This document shows positions 9,775 through 21,429 of a stretch of 64,000 bases of DNA, in pieces. The stretch's first letter is position 1. Each line of letters starts with the position of its first letter. Location of the stretch: positions 1,297,501 through 1,361,500 of the forward strand of contig JAUIMM010000519.1 in assembly GCA_031769625.1 (NCBI GenBank), given 5' to 3'. The DNA is from Taudactylus pleione (lineage: Eukaryota > Chordata > Amphibia > Anura > Myobatrachidae). Under the pieces are notes generated by a model. It was not told the origin of the DNA. It worked only from the letters and a program-made list of their open reading frames with translations, and did no database searches. Position numbers and translations under genes: made by a program.

Positions 9775-11510
9775 ATGGGGGCTAAGCAAATGCTAGGAAT
9801 GGTTGACGATGTGCTGCTCATGGAAGGGCTGACAGGGTCAGCCAGGTACATAATGTATACGAAGTATGGTGCATATGCTACTGTGTACTGTGATGAATGG
9901 GTCAAGATGACCAAAGGATTTGTAAAATCTTTCCCTAAAATTAGCAGTTTCAATTTGGAGGTACTAAATAATGTAAGAAATAGCATATGTTTAGTCAAAT
10001 CACTGAAGAAATGAGTAAAATACAACGACTGTTTAAAGTTGTGGCAGCACGAGGGGAACACGTGGTTGAGTGGCGTGCACGTGATGCAAAACAGCGTCGT
10101 GCACGCTACGCAAGAGAGTGTGTGCGCGACGCAAAATAGCATCACGCACGCAATGCAAGAGAGCGCACGCGTCGCAAAACAGCGTCATGTACTTGCCGCA
10201 TGGGAGCGCGGATGCACCGCAAGGTAGCGCTACCAAAGGTAAAGGGGATCGCACATGAGCACCTCCACCGCCCTATGCGGTTGAAGGTGAAGGTACAGCA
10301 TTTCCAAAAATAATAAAAATTTAACAAGTAATTTGTACCCTGTACTAAGTAATTATAAAGAAAATATGTATGTAGAAGATGATGAACCCACAGTAATATC
10401 AGCCATTTCACATAATGTTAATCTGTTAGAGGCACCAAAGAAACTAGTAAAGGAAGTGAACCCCCCCAGTTGTAGCAGAAGAGGAGATTGCAGAGGGTAG
10501 TGGAGTGCGTTGCAGTAAGAGACTGAACCTCCAGAGTACCGAAACCATAAGCCCCGTAGTTAGCCCTGAACATAGAAATGTAGCAGGTATACATCCGGTC
10601 CGTACTATAACCATTCCCCAGGGGAAACCGGACTGAGAGGGTTTAGTTCCCATGCAGGATGTAACAATGCATTGTCCATGGATGAGTGCAGAGTTACATT
10701 CCATAATGTCAGACTTTCCCGATCCTAACTAGTTAACTAAGTGTCAGAAACATATTAAGGACTTACATAATGCCCATGAGCCAACTAATAAAGATTGGCG
10801 AGTGGTGTTAAGGGCATGTCTCCCTTTCAATACCGACGTGAGAAAGTTTATCACAGCTTGTGTATTGGATGAAGATGTACCCTTAACTGACGAGGATAAT
10901 CAGGCTAACATTCAATGTATAGTCACACAATTGGCCGTATATTTTCTAGTGATAGTTAACTGGAGCAAGATCTTCACTATCAAACAAAAAGATAGTGAAT
11001 CTGCAGCAGACTATTTCACCAGGGCGCTGCAGACAATATCTCAGTACACTGGGATAGAAAATATAAAGGATAATATACACCACAGGGAGGTAGCTGTAAC
11101 GGTACTCATGGATGGGCTCAAAGACACTCTAAAAACCAGGGTGCAAACCTCTCAACCTAACTGGAGAGGAATTACTGTAGATGCTCTTAGAGAGTCAGCA
11201 ATAGACCATGATAAGAACATACTCAGGAAAAAAGAGACACAAAGCGACAGGTTAATGGCTGTGAGCATTCAGGCTTTAGAGGGTTCATATACACAGCCGC
11301 AAAACACATATTTACCTGCACAAGGACAAAATCTCAACACATATCAACCCGCACAGCCACAAAACACATACCAATCATGAAGGTGTTATAATTGTGATAA
11401 AGTAGGACACATAAGTAGGTTCTGTATAGTGAAAAAGTGGGGCCACCTAGGAAAGGAACACCAAATTACACACAGAGAGGACACCCACATAATTCATGAA
11501 ATGTCCAACA
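9775..11510 (+). pseudogene. gag: ERV gag: matrix, capsid and nucleocapsid remnants
   Basis: Structural polyprotein gene, broken. A 79-codon frame at 9775-10014 starts MGAKQ, with glycine at position 2 as for myristoylated matrix proteins. After a GC-rich tandem repeat and several stops, a 192-codon frame at 10802-11380 resembles the capsid C-terminal region (QKDSESAADYFTRALQ). One in-frame TGA later, 11384-11425 encodes the CCHC zinc knuckle CYNCDKVGHISRFC, which binds genomic RNA. The TGA precedes AGG and could have come from CGA by CpG decay. The matrix frame differs from the capsid frame, so at least one frameshift lies between. Confidence 0.75.
10075..10225 (+). repeat. GC-rich ~44-bp tandem repeat inside ERV gag region
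   Basis: The motif GATGCAAAACAGCGTC recurs at 10083, 10128 and 10171 in slightly varied form, with GCAAGAGAG in each interval, giving a 43-45 bp period and about three copies. Its base composition is strikingly GC/CpG-rich compared with the AT-rich provirus around it. Confidence 0.65.
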
Positions 11511-11589
11511 ATCACCTGCTCACATAGTGGCAGTGAATGTTTTGCTAGAGAGTGATAGTCAATGCTAGGGGTCAGGTCATACCTGTAGT

Positions 11590-12760
11590 CTACAGCCAGT
11601 CAGGTTAACTGAGAATACTAGGGAAGAACCTACAATGACAGTTGATATATCTGGTACTAAACATACTTTTCTTGTAGACACAGGGGCGACCAGATCTGTG
11701 TTAAATTCTACATCTAATTTTCAGATTACTAACAAGACAGTACCAGCAATGGAAGTAAAGGGGAGGGTACAGCATTATCCCCTAACCAAATCTGCAGAGG
11801 TTACTATCGGGCCACTGCAAACCAAACATTCCTTTCTCCTGGCAGCGGCGGCTCCTACTAGCCTGCTGGGAAGGGATTTGTTGTGTAAAATGGGATGTGT
11901 CATTAACTGTACCCCTGATAGTATATTCCTAGCTATCCCAGAGAAAGTTGCGCATGAGGTAAGGGATATATTGGACACTCCACAAAGGATAATGTTTCAC
12001 TCTACCGTTTTAGAACAAAGCTCATCCCAAGTAAAAGAGATGTTATCTCAAATACCGGGTTCCCCTTGGACCAAAGATGGACAGGACACTGGATTGATGG
12101 CAAATGTATCTCCTGTAATGGTAAATTTAAAAAGTGGTAGACAAGCTCCAAAAATCCCTCAGTACCCGTTAAAACCAGAGGTAGAGTTAGGGGTTTATCC
12201 CATAATTGAGAGTTTGTTACAACAGGGGATTTTAATTTGTATAGCTAGCCCAGTCAATAGTCCCATTTTTCCAGTGAAGAAGGCTGGGGGGAGGGGCTAT
12301 AGATTATTACAGGACCTTAGGGGTGTAAACAAAGTAGTTGAAAGCCAATTCCCCGATCCAGCTGTCATCCTCATGCAGATTCCACCATCTGCAACCCACT
12401 TCACTGTCATTGACCTATGTTTTGCCTTCTTCTCTGTCCCTATTCACCCTGACTGTCAATATCTTTTTGCATTCACCTACAGAGGGGTACAATATACATG
12501 GACACAATTGCCCTAGGGTTTCATAGATAGCCGCAGTATTTTCTCTCAGGCCTTACATGACTGTTTGCAATCTTTTTAACCAGGCAATGGATCTGTTCTA
12601 ATTCAATATGTAGATGATTTGTTGCTGTGCTCTGATTCGTTTATGTCATGTTTAAATGATACTAAACTATTGTTGCTTCATCTCTCACAGACAGGACACT
12701 AGGTTGCAAAGGACAAATTACAGCCATGCCAGACTAAGGTTAAATACTTGGGACACTGTC
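11590..12760 (+). pseudogene. pol: ERV protease and reverse transcriptase (broken)
   Basis: A 293-codon frame from 11635 contains the retropepsin motif FLVDTGATRSVLN and a LLGRDLL block, then the RT fingers (SPIFPVKK, YRLLQDLRGVNK) and the first palm motif (FTVIDLCFAFFSVPI). A TAG at about 12514 breaks it. The same frame continues with further stops through QYVDDLLL near 12603, the catalytic YVDD box. The YVDD motif and the gap-free spacing are gamma/epsilon-like. Loss of a single long frame means no functional enzyme. Confidence 0.85.
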
Positions 12761-13740
12761 TAACCCAGGGGCTACGACATTTGACAACTGATAGAATACA
12801 GGCCATACAGAGCGTGACACTGCCGCAAAACCAGCAGCAAATCCGTACCTTCTTGGGCATGTGTGGATACTGCACAACATGGATCCCAGGTTTTTCTATT
12901 TTGGCATTACCATTGCAGGAATTGGTGTCATCATCAAAACCCGACCGTGTCACACACACTGAGGAAACAGAGCAGGCTTTCCTTAACCTTAAGGATAGTC
13001 TGACAAGAGCACCTGCCCTGGGAATACCAGATTATGATAAACCTTTTGAGTTATATTGTACGGAGGCTGATGGCTGCACAGCAGGTGTCCTCACACAAAA
13101 ACATGGTGACGCTAGCTAACCTGTAGCATACTACAGTGCACAATTGGACACTGTGGCAAGATCACTCCCAACGTGTTTAAGAAGTGTAGCAGCAACCGCT
13201 CTTCTGGTCGATAAGAGTGAGGATGTATTATTAGGTCATGATATGATTGTTTATGCACCAGATATACATGACACACCACTAGAAAAAGCAGATTTGACAT
13301 TTTACACGGATGGGAGTTGTCATAGACAAACTGAATTATGCACAGGTTATGCTGTTGTAAATGATGAAGATGTTGTAGAAGCCGAACCACTTGGCCCACC
13401 TCACTCAGCACAAGTGGCTGAAATGGTGGCACTAAGGAAAGCATGTGAGCTGGCAGAAGGTAAGTCAGCTTATATCTACACTGACTCCAGGTATGCCTTC
13501 AACGTAGTATATGATTTTGGGGCTCTTTGGCATCTGAGAAATTTTATGACAGCAGCAGGCACACCAGTCGCACACTCACACCACATAAAAGGACTTGACA
13601 TCAATCCAGCTACCAAAGGCAGTAGCTGTCATCAAATGTAAAGCCCACACATGTGAAGAAGACCTGGTGTCATTGGGCAATAACAGAGCAGACGAAGCTG
13701 CCAAGTGGGCAGCAGGATTGTGCATTAATTTAACAACTGA
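12748..13740 (+). pseudogene. pol: ERV RT connection and RNase H domains
   Basis: The 12748-13119 frame carries the RT thumb/connection signature IRTFLGMCGYC and WIPGFSILALPL. RNase H follows at 13144-13641: FYTDGSC, AEMVALRKACELAEG and YTDSRYAF supply the first three acidic catalytic residues. A frameshift near 13600 moves the last part (NNRADEAAKWAAG, fourth acidic residue) into the next frame. Two stops separate the segments. The protein removed RNA from RNA:DNA hybrids during reverse transcription. Confidence 0.82.
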
Positions 13741-14955
13741 TAAAGTGATGGTCTGCCAGACAACAGACATGCAGAAATTAATTGAGATGCAAAATTTGTG
13801 TTCCCTACAGGAGAAGGCGGTCTGGAAATCGAAGGGATGTGGTCAGGAGTCCTCTGGACTCTGGAGAGATGGACAAGGTAGGCCGGTTGCTCCCAAGGCA
13901 TATTACCCAACCCTGGCTGAGGCAGCGCATTGTTTGACTCACGTAGGAAAAGGAGGTATGTGCAAGTTGGTCAAAGCATATTGGTGTGCACCAGGCTTTT
14001 CTTCCCAAGCTGAAAAAAGGGCAATGTCCTGTTTGACTTGCTTGAGGAAGAATGTCGGGAAGACAATCCCTACCGAACCATCCCATATCCCTCCGACAGA
14101 AGCACCTTTCCAGGTAATACAAATCGATTTCATTCAATTACCACCCTACAGGAATCTCAAGTATGTATTAGTTTGTACTGATGTATTTTCTAATTGGGTT
14201 GAGGCATATCCAGCTGCCACTAATACTGCTGGTTTCACTGCTAAAAAGATTGTTCAGGAATTTGTATGCAGATACGGTATCCCTAGAATCATAGAAAGTG
14301 ATAGGGTACTCATTTCACTGGAGATGTGTTCCAGAACATGTGTAAGCTTATGGGTATTAATAGTAGACTTCACACCCCCTACCGACCGCAAGCCAGTGCG
14401 AAGGTGGAGAGAGTGAACGGTACTATTAAGAATAAACTGCATAAGATCATGGCTGAAACTGGATTAGGATGGCCAGAAGCCTTACCGCTAGTCCTTCATA
14501 GCATCAGGACCACTCCTAGACCTCCTCTTAATCTGTCCCCCTTTGAGATACTGTTTGAGAGACAACCTCATTTGATTATAAGTCCACAGGATGATTTGAA
14601 GAGCAATAATGAGGTTACTGTGAAATATCTTATAAAAATGAGTAAACAGCTGAAACAGCAGCAACAGTAATTGAAAATGTTATCACCTGATATGCCAGAA
14701 ACAAATTGTCATGATGTTGAACCTGGAGAATTTGTTATGATCCAAAATTTCTTACGTTCAGGTTGTTTGATAGATCAGTGGGAAGGTCCATATCAAGTGT
14801 TACAGACAAGTACGACATTGTTGAATGTAGCAGAGAAAGATACCTGGGTCCATTCCACTCACTGCAGAAAGGTCAACTACCCGGAGGAGATACAAGGCGG
14901 AGTCATGACAGATAACGTGGACCTGTCGATTGCGAGCCTGTTCCGGGAGAATTAG
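13741..14955 (+). pseudogene. pol: ERV integrase with GPY/F-type C-terminus
   Basis: The HHCC zinc-binding region is present (HCLTHVGKGG ... SCLTC), then the core with its three acidic residues: IQIDF, CTDVFSNWVEAYP and, after a frameshift near 14330, ASAKVERVNG. The C-terminal GPYQVLQTS block at about 14788 is the GPY/F domain typical of class I retroviruses. One TAA at about 14668 interrupts the last part. The shifts near 13600 and 14330 compensate each other, so both ends of pol share a frame. Confidence 0.83.
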
Positions 14956-15183
14956 ACACTGCAGTGGAACACCTGAGCTAGGGAAATTTGCAGACCACTA
15001 TTTCAGCAATGGAGTGGCGGGCTGGGTTTGTGTTTCTGTTTCCTTCCAGGGCTCTCATCATCCTTATTTTTTGCAGGATTTTCCATTTCTGTGATGGAGG
15101 ACAGATGACGGAGAGGGAGGTTGATGGTGATGTCGATGGAGTGGGGTCAGGAGAAGGAGCGATAAAAGCAATCAGGGCGGTAT

Positions 15184-16785
15184 ATGGCAAAACGCAGTAT
15201 AGTTAAGAGATCTGTTATCCTAGAAACTCGGAGTCAGTGTGAAGGGCTATTGTCTGAGGAATACTGTATGTGTGCGACCTGTGGATCCCTAATTGATGAA
15301 AAGTGCATCCAACGGTTCCAGCCCAAGAATAGTCTGCATCTGGGCGAGCATCCTTTAGAGGATTATCATTCCTTTGTGGGTAAGGTCTTAAACCAGACTG
15401 AATGTTGGATTTGCACTCATGTGCCTCAGGGACAACATAATGTAGGATTAGTACCATTCCCGTTAAATGTCTCTGAGATTCTTGAATTACAGGGGGGGAA
15501 AATGGTGGACAAGAAATGTAACATATCTAACCCCCCTAATTTGAAGCTCCACCAGTATCAGGTAGATAGATCCCTGTTCTGCTTAAATGTCACTCATTTC
15601 AACAAACCAGGAAATTGGGAGGTGACCGGGAACAATCAGACAATGACGTTTTTACACAGAGCTGATAATGAACCAATACATTCTGAACTTGTACGCAAAA
15701 TAATTGTAATTGGGAGATACTTCAGATACAGGTACATGCATAGTTATGTTAAAGTAATGGTTGGCAGAGTACCAATAGGGTACTGTGCAGATATTATACA
15801 ACCGGAAATGTGTACCAGTCAGATGGAGGAAAGAGGGGCAGGATCCTTCATTAGAATAATGTGTTCCATGATAATGATGCATTCTATTCCTTATATACTC
15901 CCAGGTGATATGTATTTTATATGTGGAAGGAAAGCGTACAAGTGGCTCTCTCCGAGTTCAGAAGGTTTATGTTTTATTGGTAGAGGTTATGACCCTTACA
16001 CATGGTGAAATGCTTGGTATCCATAAAAACACACCATCTCCATATCTTCACATGCAATATGAACACCGAGACAAAAGAAACATAAATCCTGGTGAAGTAC
16101 ATACAGCCACACAGTTGATTTGCGAAACAACTGGCTTCCAAATTTTGGTAGCATTAGATCCCACCAAGATCGCTCGGGGAACTTTAAATTTTAGATACAT
16201 CCAAGACCTTGCTAAACTAATAGATAATATCACCGAGATATATGATGAAACTTTCAGGTATACAGGTAAAGAGCTACAAGCTTATAAAAAGGAGCTAGTA
16301 CAACATAGGCTAGTGCTAAACTAGTTAACATCTATTACTGGTGGATATTGTGTGACTTTGGCCATCCAATTTGGTGTCAAGTGTTGCACATATGTTACCA
16401 ATAATACTAGTGACCCTAAAGAGGTGATTGACCGGAAAATGGATGAAATCTACAACTGAAGTGGGAGTTTCGGAAGGACCATAATATTTCGTTGTATGAG
16501 ACAGAGGTAAAGGTAGAGAAATGGTTCTCTTGGTTAAACCCTGTAAAATGGTTCGCCGGTCTAGGAGAGTGGGCACAGGAAATGGTTGCTATCCTTATAG
16601 TTGTTGTCATCTTAGTAATTGGTATATGTGTCAGGTGTGTCTTTGCTGTGTTGAAGTGTGAAAAATGTACCACTAAGGTGAACAGTAAAAATGAAATCTT
16701 GATGGTGGTGGATGGTGGTGATATAGGTACAAAGGTTGATAAAGAACTGCATTACAACCCTAACATTGAATGTGCCTACAGATAA
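15184..16785 (+). pseudogene. env: ERV envelope: surface and transmembrane remnants
   Basis: The 274-codon frame at 15184-16008 has the SU motif CWIC (15403-15414) and several N-glycosylation sequons (NQT, NVS, NIS, NVT). A frameshift leads into 15905-16324, then past a TAG the same frame encodes GVKCCTYV followed by NNTS, the disulfide-loop cysteine pair of a class I TM subunit. Another shift leads to 16492-16785, which has an amphipathic Trp-rich stretch, a hydrophobic anchor (MVAILIVVVILVIGICV) and a cytoplasmic tail. No intact frame remains. Confidence 0.75.
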
Positions 16786-17100
16786 TAACATGCTAATAGG
16801 CTAAGTCATGTATAATAATAATTATTGTAAATGTTCCATTAAACATCCTAGGTAATGTAGTCTCAATTCCTCCAGACTTCCTTTATAGGTTCAATGAGAT
16901 CCCACATCCTACCCATGGTCCTGTATAGATCCGCTGAATGCGTATAAGGGTTGTTCTATCGTCTCTTGAAACGCATTATTAATGGTTCAATGACCGACTG
17001 TGTCACACCATTTAGAACATTGAATAATACATTATTATGCATGACTGGAAAGGTTAAGTTCAGAATGTGATAGTTTTATGTTTGCTATAAAAGGGTGGAC
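16786..17100 (+). other. ERV 3' non-coding region and polypurine tract
   Basis: Non-coding AT-rich sequence ends in AAAAGGGTGGAC at 17089-17100, directly before the 3' LTR. This is the expected position of the plus-strand primer. Confidence 0.6.
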
Positions 17101-18123
17101 TGTCGAAGTCAAATAATTGAGTATTATCGTTTGCAATTATTATCTGACGATCTAGTCGTCTGTTGTCTGAAAAAAGGGTAAATCGGTTGCTACTTTGCGC
17201 CGGCGCAATCCAATGCGCACAACTGCGAACCCACCACACACATACACTGATTCACATAACACACACACAATACACTTATATGCTTACACATAGACGCTCG
17301 TATGTGTAACCACATGCATACACATAGACACCCACATGCGTCCTCACATATATACATACAAACAATTCCTACGTCAATGCACAGACGCACATATGCAAAC
17401 ACATATGTATATAATGGTTCCTAGTTACAATAAGAGAGTTATTAAAGGTATTATTAATTAGTAATTATGATGAAATGTGTACGTAAATAAGATCTAAGGT
17501 TTAGAACATAGTAGACATGTCATGTTTGGTATTATATTAAATCCCGGTTCATTTGCAGTTCTGCGGTTCTATCGGCAAGGAGATCGCATCATGCGTCCGC
17601 ATGTTACGAACTATAGATAGTTATTGTTTAGCATGTTAACATTTTGTATGTAGTGTCTGTAGCCAGTTTAACCAGTTCTTCGGCGGGAAACTACACAAAG
17701 CAACTGATGGAGAACTAGGACATACCCCTTATGACACCGTATGAACTATCCAATGACCAGGAACAAGGACCAATGGAATCATGCCAGCTTGTCTCTATTG
17801 TTCTATCTGTGACCTGTAAGGTATATAGGCTAGTGCTCTAGACACCATAAGGGAGTAATTTTCCCTTCTTAGATGACCACAGGCTTCAGGATTGATGGCT
17901 GAGAACTGGAATCCAGAGCGCTAGCATATGTATCAGCTGTACCTTTGTATTTACTTTCTTTTTGCACTAATTGTTTAGATCAATGCGTGTTATACTTTTT
18001 CTTGAATAATATAACTTTTTTGGGCTTTGGAACCACATGATTGGACTGGAAAGCTATTATTTCTTAAGCGACTACTAGTGCTAAATAGCGACAATTAGGT
18101 ATACCGATTAAGGGGTATCCATA
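17101..18123 (+). repeat. 3' LTR of the ERV
   Basis: TGTCGAAGTC to GGTATCCATA, 1023 bp. It keeps the ~50 bp segment (ACACATATGTATATAATGG) missing from the 5' LTR. By eye the two LTRs differ at only a few percent of positions, so the provirus is not extremely old. TTTG follows as the target duplication. Confidence 0.88.
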
Positions 18124-18127
18124 TTTG

Positions 18128-18500
18128 TCTAAAACTATATCAGGTATTGCCGTGTTAGTGGTCCAATTTGAAATTTGTTGTATGTCAGAATCATAGGTCA
18201 GGGGGTAAAGAATAGTAAAGAATAGTGTTACCGTATTTTGTCATAGTGTCATGTTATGTCGTAGTCAGGTGTTTGTTGTTTCACAGGTGTTATTCTGTGT
18301 TACATGTAGTGATTGCTTGAGCCAAGAAATCTGCATTACCTAAATCTAATGTATATGATGTATATCTGAACATATGTCTCACAACTGTAGTGACGGTCAT
18401 GCCGTGGAACTGGATCTTATATGTTATGATGGTGATGGGATCTGAATGATGGAAAAGTAGTGAAGGGGGAGGATGGGGAAGTGAGGGGTTAACTATTTAA
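18128..18500 (-). other. 3' region of the Penelope-like element
   Basis: Lies just downstream, on the minus strand, of the GIY-YIG coding end and continues across the ERV into 8149-7860. No open frame or other repeat was recognised. Confidence 0.45.
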
Positions 18501-18501
18501 T

Positions 18502-19660
18502 CTAGATTCTGTTGTTGAATTCTATATTTAAGCCTTTTGGTGCCATGGTATTTAGAGTATAAACCCATTTCATCTCATGTTTGTCCATGATATTCAGATG
18601 GTGCCCCCCTCTCCAATTGGTTGGTGGTTGTTCTATAGCAATAAAAAATATACCTGTGGGGGTTGGAATTGTGTCTGCCTTAAAATGCCTGGATACGCTG
18701 TGGTTATCATACACTATTTTTATATTTCTTACATGTTCATAGATGCGGGCCTTAAGGGGTCTGGTCATCCTACCTATGTATTCAAGACCGCAGCTGCATC
18801 TAAGGAAGCATATGACACCTCGAGTTTCACACAACATATTTTGTTTGATTTTGAAAGTTTGATCTATCGTGGATGAATGGAATTGTGTTACTCTCTTACA
18901 GCTGAGGGAATATGTGCACTTGCAGCCAGCACATTTTCCACAGTAGTGGAAGCCTCCTCTCTGTTCTGTGTAAGGTCATTCTTTTTGAATAAGTGTTTGT
19001 GGTGGGATATGATTCTTTATCAGTTTCTTTCTAATATCAGGGGCTTTCCTGTAAATGACTTTTGGAGTTTTGCTTAGGATTTTATTGAGGTCTTGATCTT
19101 GCAGAAGCATATACCAATGGTGTTTTAGAATGTTTTTTATCTGTTCTGCTGATTTATTATATTGGGTGATGAAGTGGACCTCCTGTGGATTGGACTCTTT
19201 CATTGTATTGTTAACTTGTAGAAGTGTTTCTCTGTCTATCTGTCCTATTTCAGTGAAAGCCTGTTGTACCAAAATGGGATTATATTTTTTGTCTATGAAT
19301 TGTTTGGTTAATTCTAGTCCTTGTGCATGGTATTCTTCCAGCTTGGATCAGTTCCTCCGGATCCTCCGAAATAGTCCATTGGGGATGTTGTCTAACCAAC
19401 TCTTGTGGTGACTGCTGTTAGATAAAATGTAACTATTGATGTCAACATCCTTTTTGCAGGTCTTGTTGTGTATTTTGTTGTTGTCAATATATATATCAAG
19501 ATCTAAAAATACTGCTCTGTCATGGCTGATGTGTGTCATGAAAGTAAGGTTCTGGTCATTGATATTGATGTGATTGATGAATACTTCTATTGATGATCTA
19601 GAGCCTTTCCATATAAAAATTACGTAGTCTATGTATCTCTGCCATAGGATCAAGTTTGCC
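18502..19660 (-). pseudogene. Penelope-like retroelement: RT C-terminal half and GIY-YIG endonuclease
   Basis: Three minus-strand frames in order. 19348-19653 has the RT catalytic region RYIDYVIFIWKGS, then FLDLDIYID and a NSSHHKSWLDNIPNG block typical of PLE RTs. The second aspartate of the usual YIDD is Tyr, so it is dead. 18976-19272 continues the thumb/linker. 18502-18837 carries CGLEYIGRMTRPLKARIYEH, a GIY-YIG nuclease motif placed C-terminally as in Penelope/Neptune elements. The frames differ, with frameshifts near 18900 and 19310. The RT N-terminal half is missing; the gene runs into an inverted copy of itself. Confidence 0.82.
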
Positions 19661-19846
19661 CTGAAGCCATGCCCCCTTCATATGTTGTCCTCCTCCCAGG
19701 CATATGCCAACTTCTTTATGGGCAAGTGGGAGGAGGACAACATATAGAGGGGGCATGGCTTTGGGACAAACTTGATCCTATGGTGGAGATACATAGACAA
19801 CATTATTTTTATATGGAAAGGCTCTAGATCATCATTAGAAGTATTT
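19580..19846. repeat. Inverted duplication of the PLE RT segment
   Basis: Arms 19580-19698 and 19727-19846 are near-perfect reverse complements with a 28-nt spacer. The right arm encodes on the plus strand the same RT motif (RYIDNIIFIWKGS), plus the upstream YANFFMGKWEED-type block across the spacer. The PLE gene therefore meets its own 5'-truncated copy head to head, an arrangement often seen in Penelope elements. Confidence 0.8.
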
Positions 19847-20975
19847 TTTTTTACACCAGATGCTCAGCATCAGAGAGGATTACATTAAGGAACACGACCA
19901 CTAGGAGGTGATTGGCTGGATTGCAGGATATCTACCAGCCAGTTAATCACACACACCCATTCTTGAAGAAGGCCCTGATAGACTGAAATGTGTAGACACA
20001 TGATCAAACACACAGAGGAGACAAGTTGCAGTGAGTACAGTGCACAGTCTCATGCTGTGAGAGTTTCCTCCTGTTCCTGCTTAAAAGACTCACCCCGCAC
20101 CACAGAGGACAAGGGTCCTTTCCGACTTCCAAACACTGGACATCCTCCTGCTTATAAGAACCAAGACGTCACCCGCACTTCCACATCTTTCCCTGGGAAC
20201 TAACTCCAGAGAGCAGGAGCGTTAAAGGACCCTGTTAACATTGAGTGGTAAGCATTACATAGCGGGACGCCGCTACTGTACACCACATACAACTGTCACA
20301 TTGCCTGACAATCCTTCGCAGTGAATGTAATGTATGCTCTCTGTTTGAGACTCTCCATACAAGGGAACTCTGACATCCCAATGTGTACAATCATAGATGG
20401 AATGCTTATATAGTTACACACACAGTGTACATAGGGTGACGTAAGTAACATACGGAGAGTAACCCTCTAAAGGGGCACACTCACCACCTAAGTAATTCCT
20501 ATTTTACACTTTGACCACCCGGAGACAAGATGCAACACCACTAGGTGCTTGGAGGGAAACGTATTGCCACTGGCACAATACGGATAGAGGCACCCTAAAG
20601 GAGCCATCTAAACTCCCTCACAACCACCACACCCGGATTTGGACTGTTTTAACCCATAAGTTGTTGAAAATTGGAGCATTGTGTCTGCCAATCATTAAAC
20701 AACTTTATTTCCATATATTAGAGCCACTTAGATTTCTTATTGAATATACATTCATTCATTTAACATTCAGATATATCATTAGTTTTATCCTCAATAGGTG
20801 AGTGCTTAGTACCCACATCTATTGTACTAAAATTTTCTCTTGGAGTAAGGACATCTCCAGTACCCAGCTGCTCCCACCACCTTTTTTGAGCGCTTATCAC
20901 AAATAATTTTATTTTACAGGACTTAAGATAGGCGTCAAAATACCTATGCCTACCTTAGTCCCGATGCCGGAAGAC
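19847..20975 (+). mobile_element. Penelope-like element: right flanking repeat (inverted)
   Basis: Uninterrupted copy of the flank whose reverse complement lies at 5775-7860. It contains CTTATAAGAACCAAGACGTCACC (TATA-like plus CRE) near 20151, and a hammerhead-like core at 19961-19995. It serves as the empty-site reference for insertions in the two other copies. No coding frame is convincing. Confidence 0.65.
19961..19997 (+). ncRNA. Hammerhead-ribozyme-like core in PLE flank
   Basis: Order TTGAAGAA, GGCCC, loop TGATA, GACT, GAAAT. This is a CUGAUGA-like first box, a weak stem II, and the GAAA box followed by GTGTAG. Box 1 starts with U instead of C, and stem II has mismatches, so catalysis is doubtful. 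Confidence 0.4.
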
Positions 20976-21067
20976 AGACGGATCGCTGAACATTGATGGT
21001 GGCCGGCTGGCATTTCCACCCGGCACATTGGCATTTCCGATTGCGTTGCATGTATGGGCACTGATAT

Positions 21068-21130
21068 CTCCTTGCCAAGTCCCCCTGCGTTAAAGGACCC
21101 TGTTAACATCGAGTGGTAAGCACAACACAG
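21068..21130 (+). repeat. Third copy of the PLE flank, left fragment
   Basis: GTTAAAGGACCCTGTTAAC followed by GAGTGGTAAGCACAACACAG matches 20219-20260. It resumes at 23816 on the far side of a LINE. About 45 bp of the flank are missing at the LINE insertion. Confidence 0.6.
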
Positions 21131-21152
21131 CACAATAATAATAATAATAATA
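21131..21152 (-). repeat. ATT microsatellite tail of the LINE
   Basis: AATAATAAT repeats on the plus strand (ATT on the element strand) mark the LINE 3' terminus. Confidence 0.7.
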
Positions 21153-21429
21153 CTTTATTGTCATTGACAGCACAAGTGATGTCAACGAAAAAACAATACA
21201 GCAATATACCACATAGTAAAACAGGCTGCAAATTACACTATAATGCAACACCGTATAAAATTTGAGTTAACTGTTTAACATACGCACGGCTGTAGGAAAG
21301 AAACTATTATGCAAACGCTTTGTGCGAGTGCGCACAGCTCTAAAACGCCTATTTGAGTTACAATTTCTCAAAAAGAACATGATTAGGATGGCTGGAATCT
21401 GCTAAGATAGAGCTACTTTTCTTTCAGAG

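Larger units (their letters stand above)
8150..18123 (+). mobile_element. Full-length class I endogenous retrovirus (gamma/epsilon-like)
   Basis: Complete provirus structure: two ~1 kb LTRs, a tRNA-Pro type primer site, gag, pro-pol, env and a polypurine tract, flanked by TTTG at 8146-8149 and 18124-18127. The pol order is protease, RT, RNase H, integrase with a GPY/F-type C-terminus, and env has a CWIC motif and a cysteine pair before a membrane anchor. These features and the primer site place it with gamma/epsilon-like retroviruses. Several stops and frameshifts in every gene show it is a fossil. It sits inside the 3' region of a Penelope-like element. Confidence 0.88.

Noticed and set aside
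11378..11383. Retroviral-type readthrough stop in gag
   Set aside because: The TGA lies between capsid and nucleocapsid, not at the gag-pol border, and many other stops follow; CpG decay is the simpler explanation.
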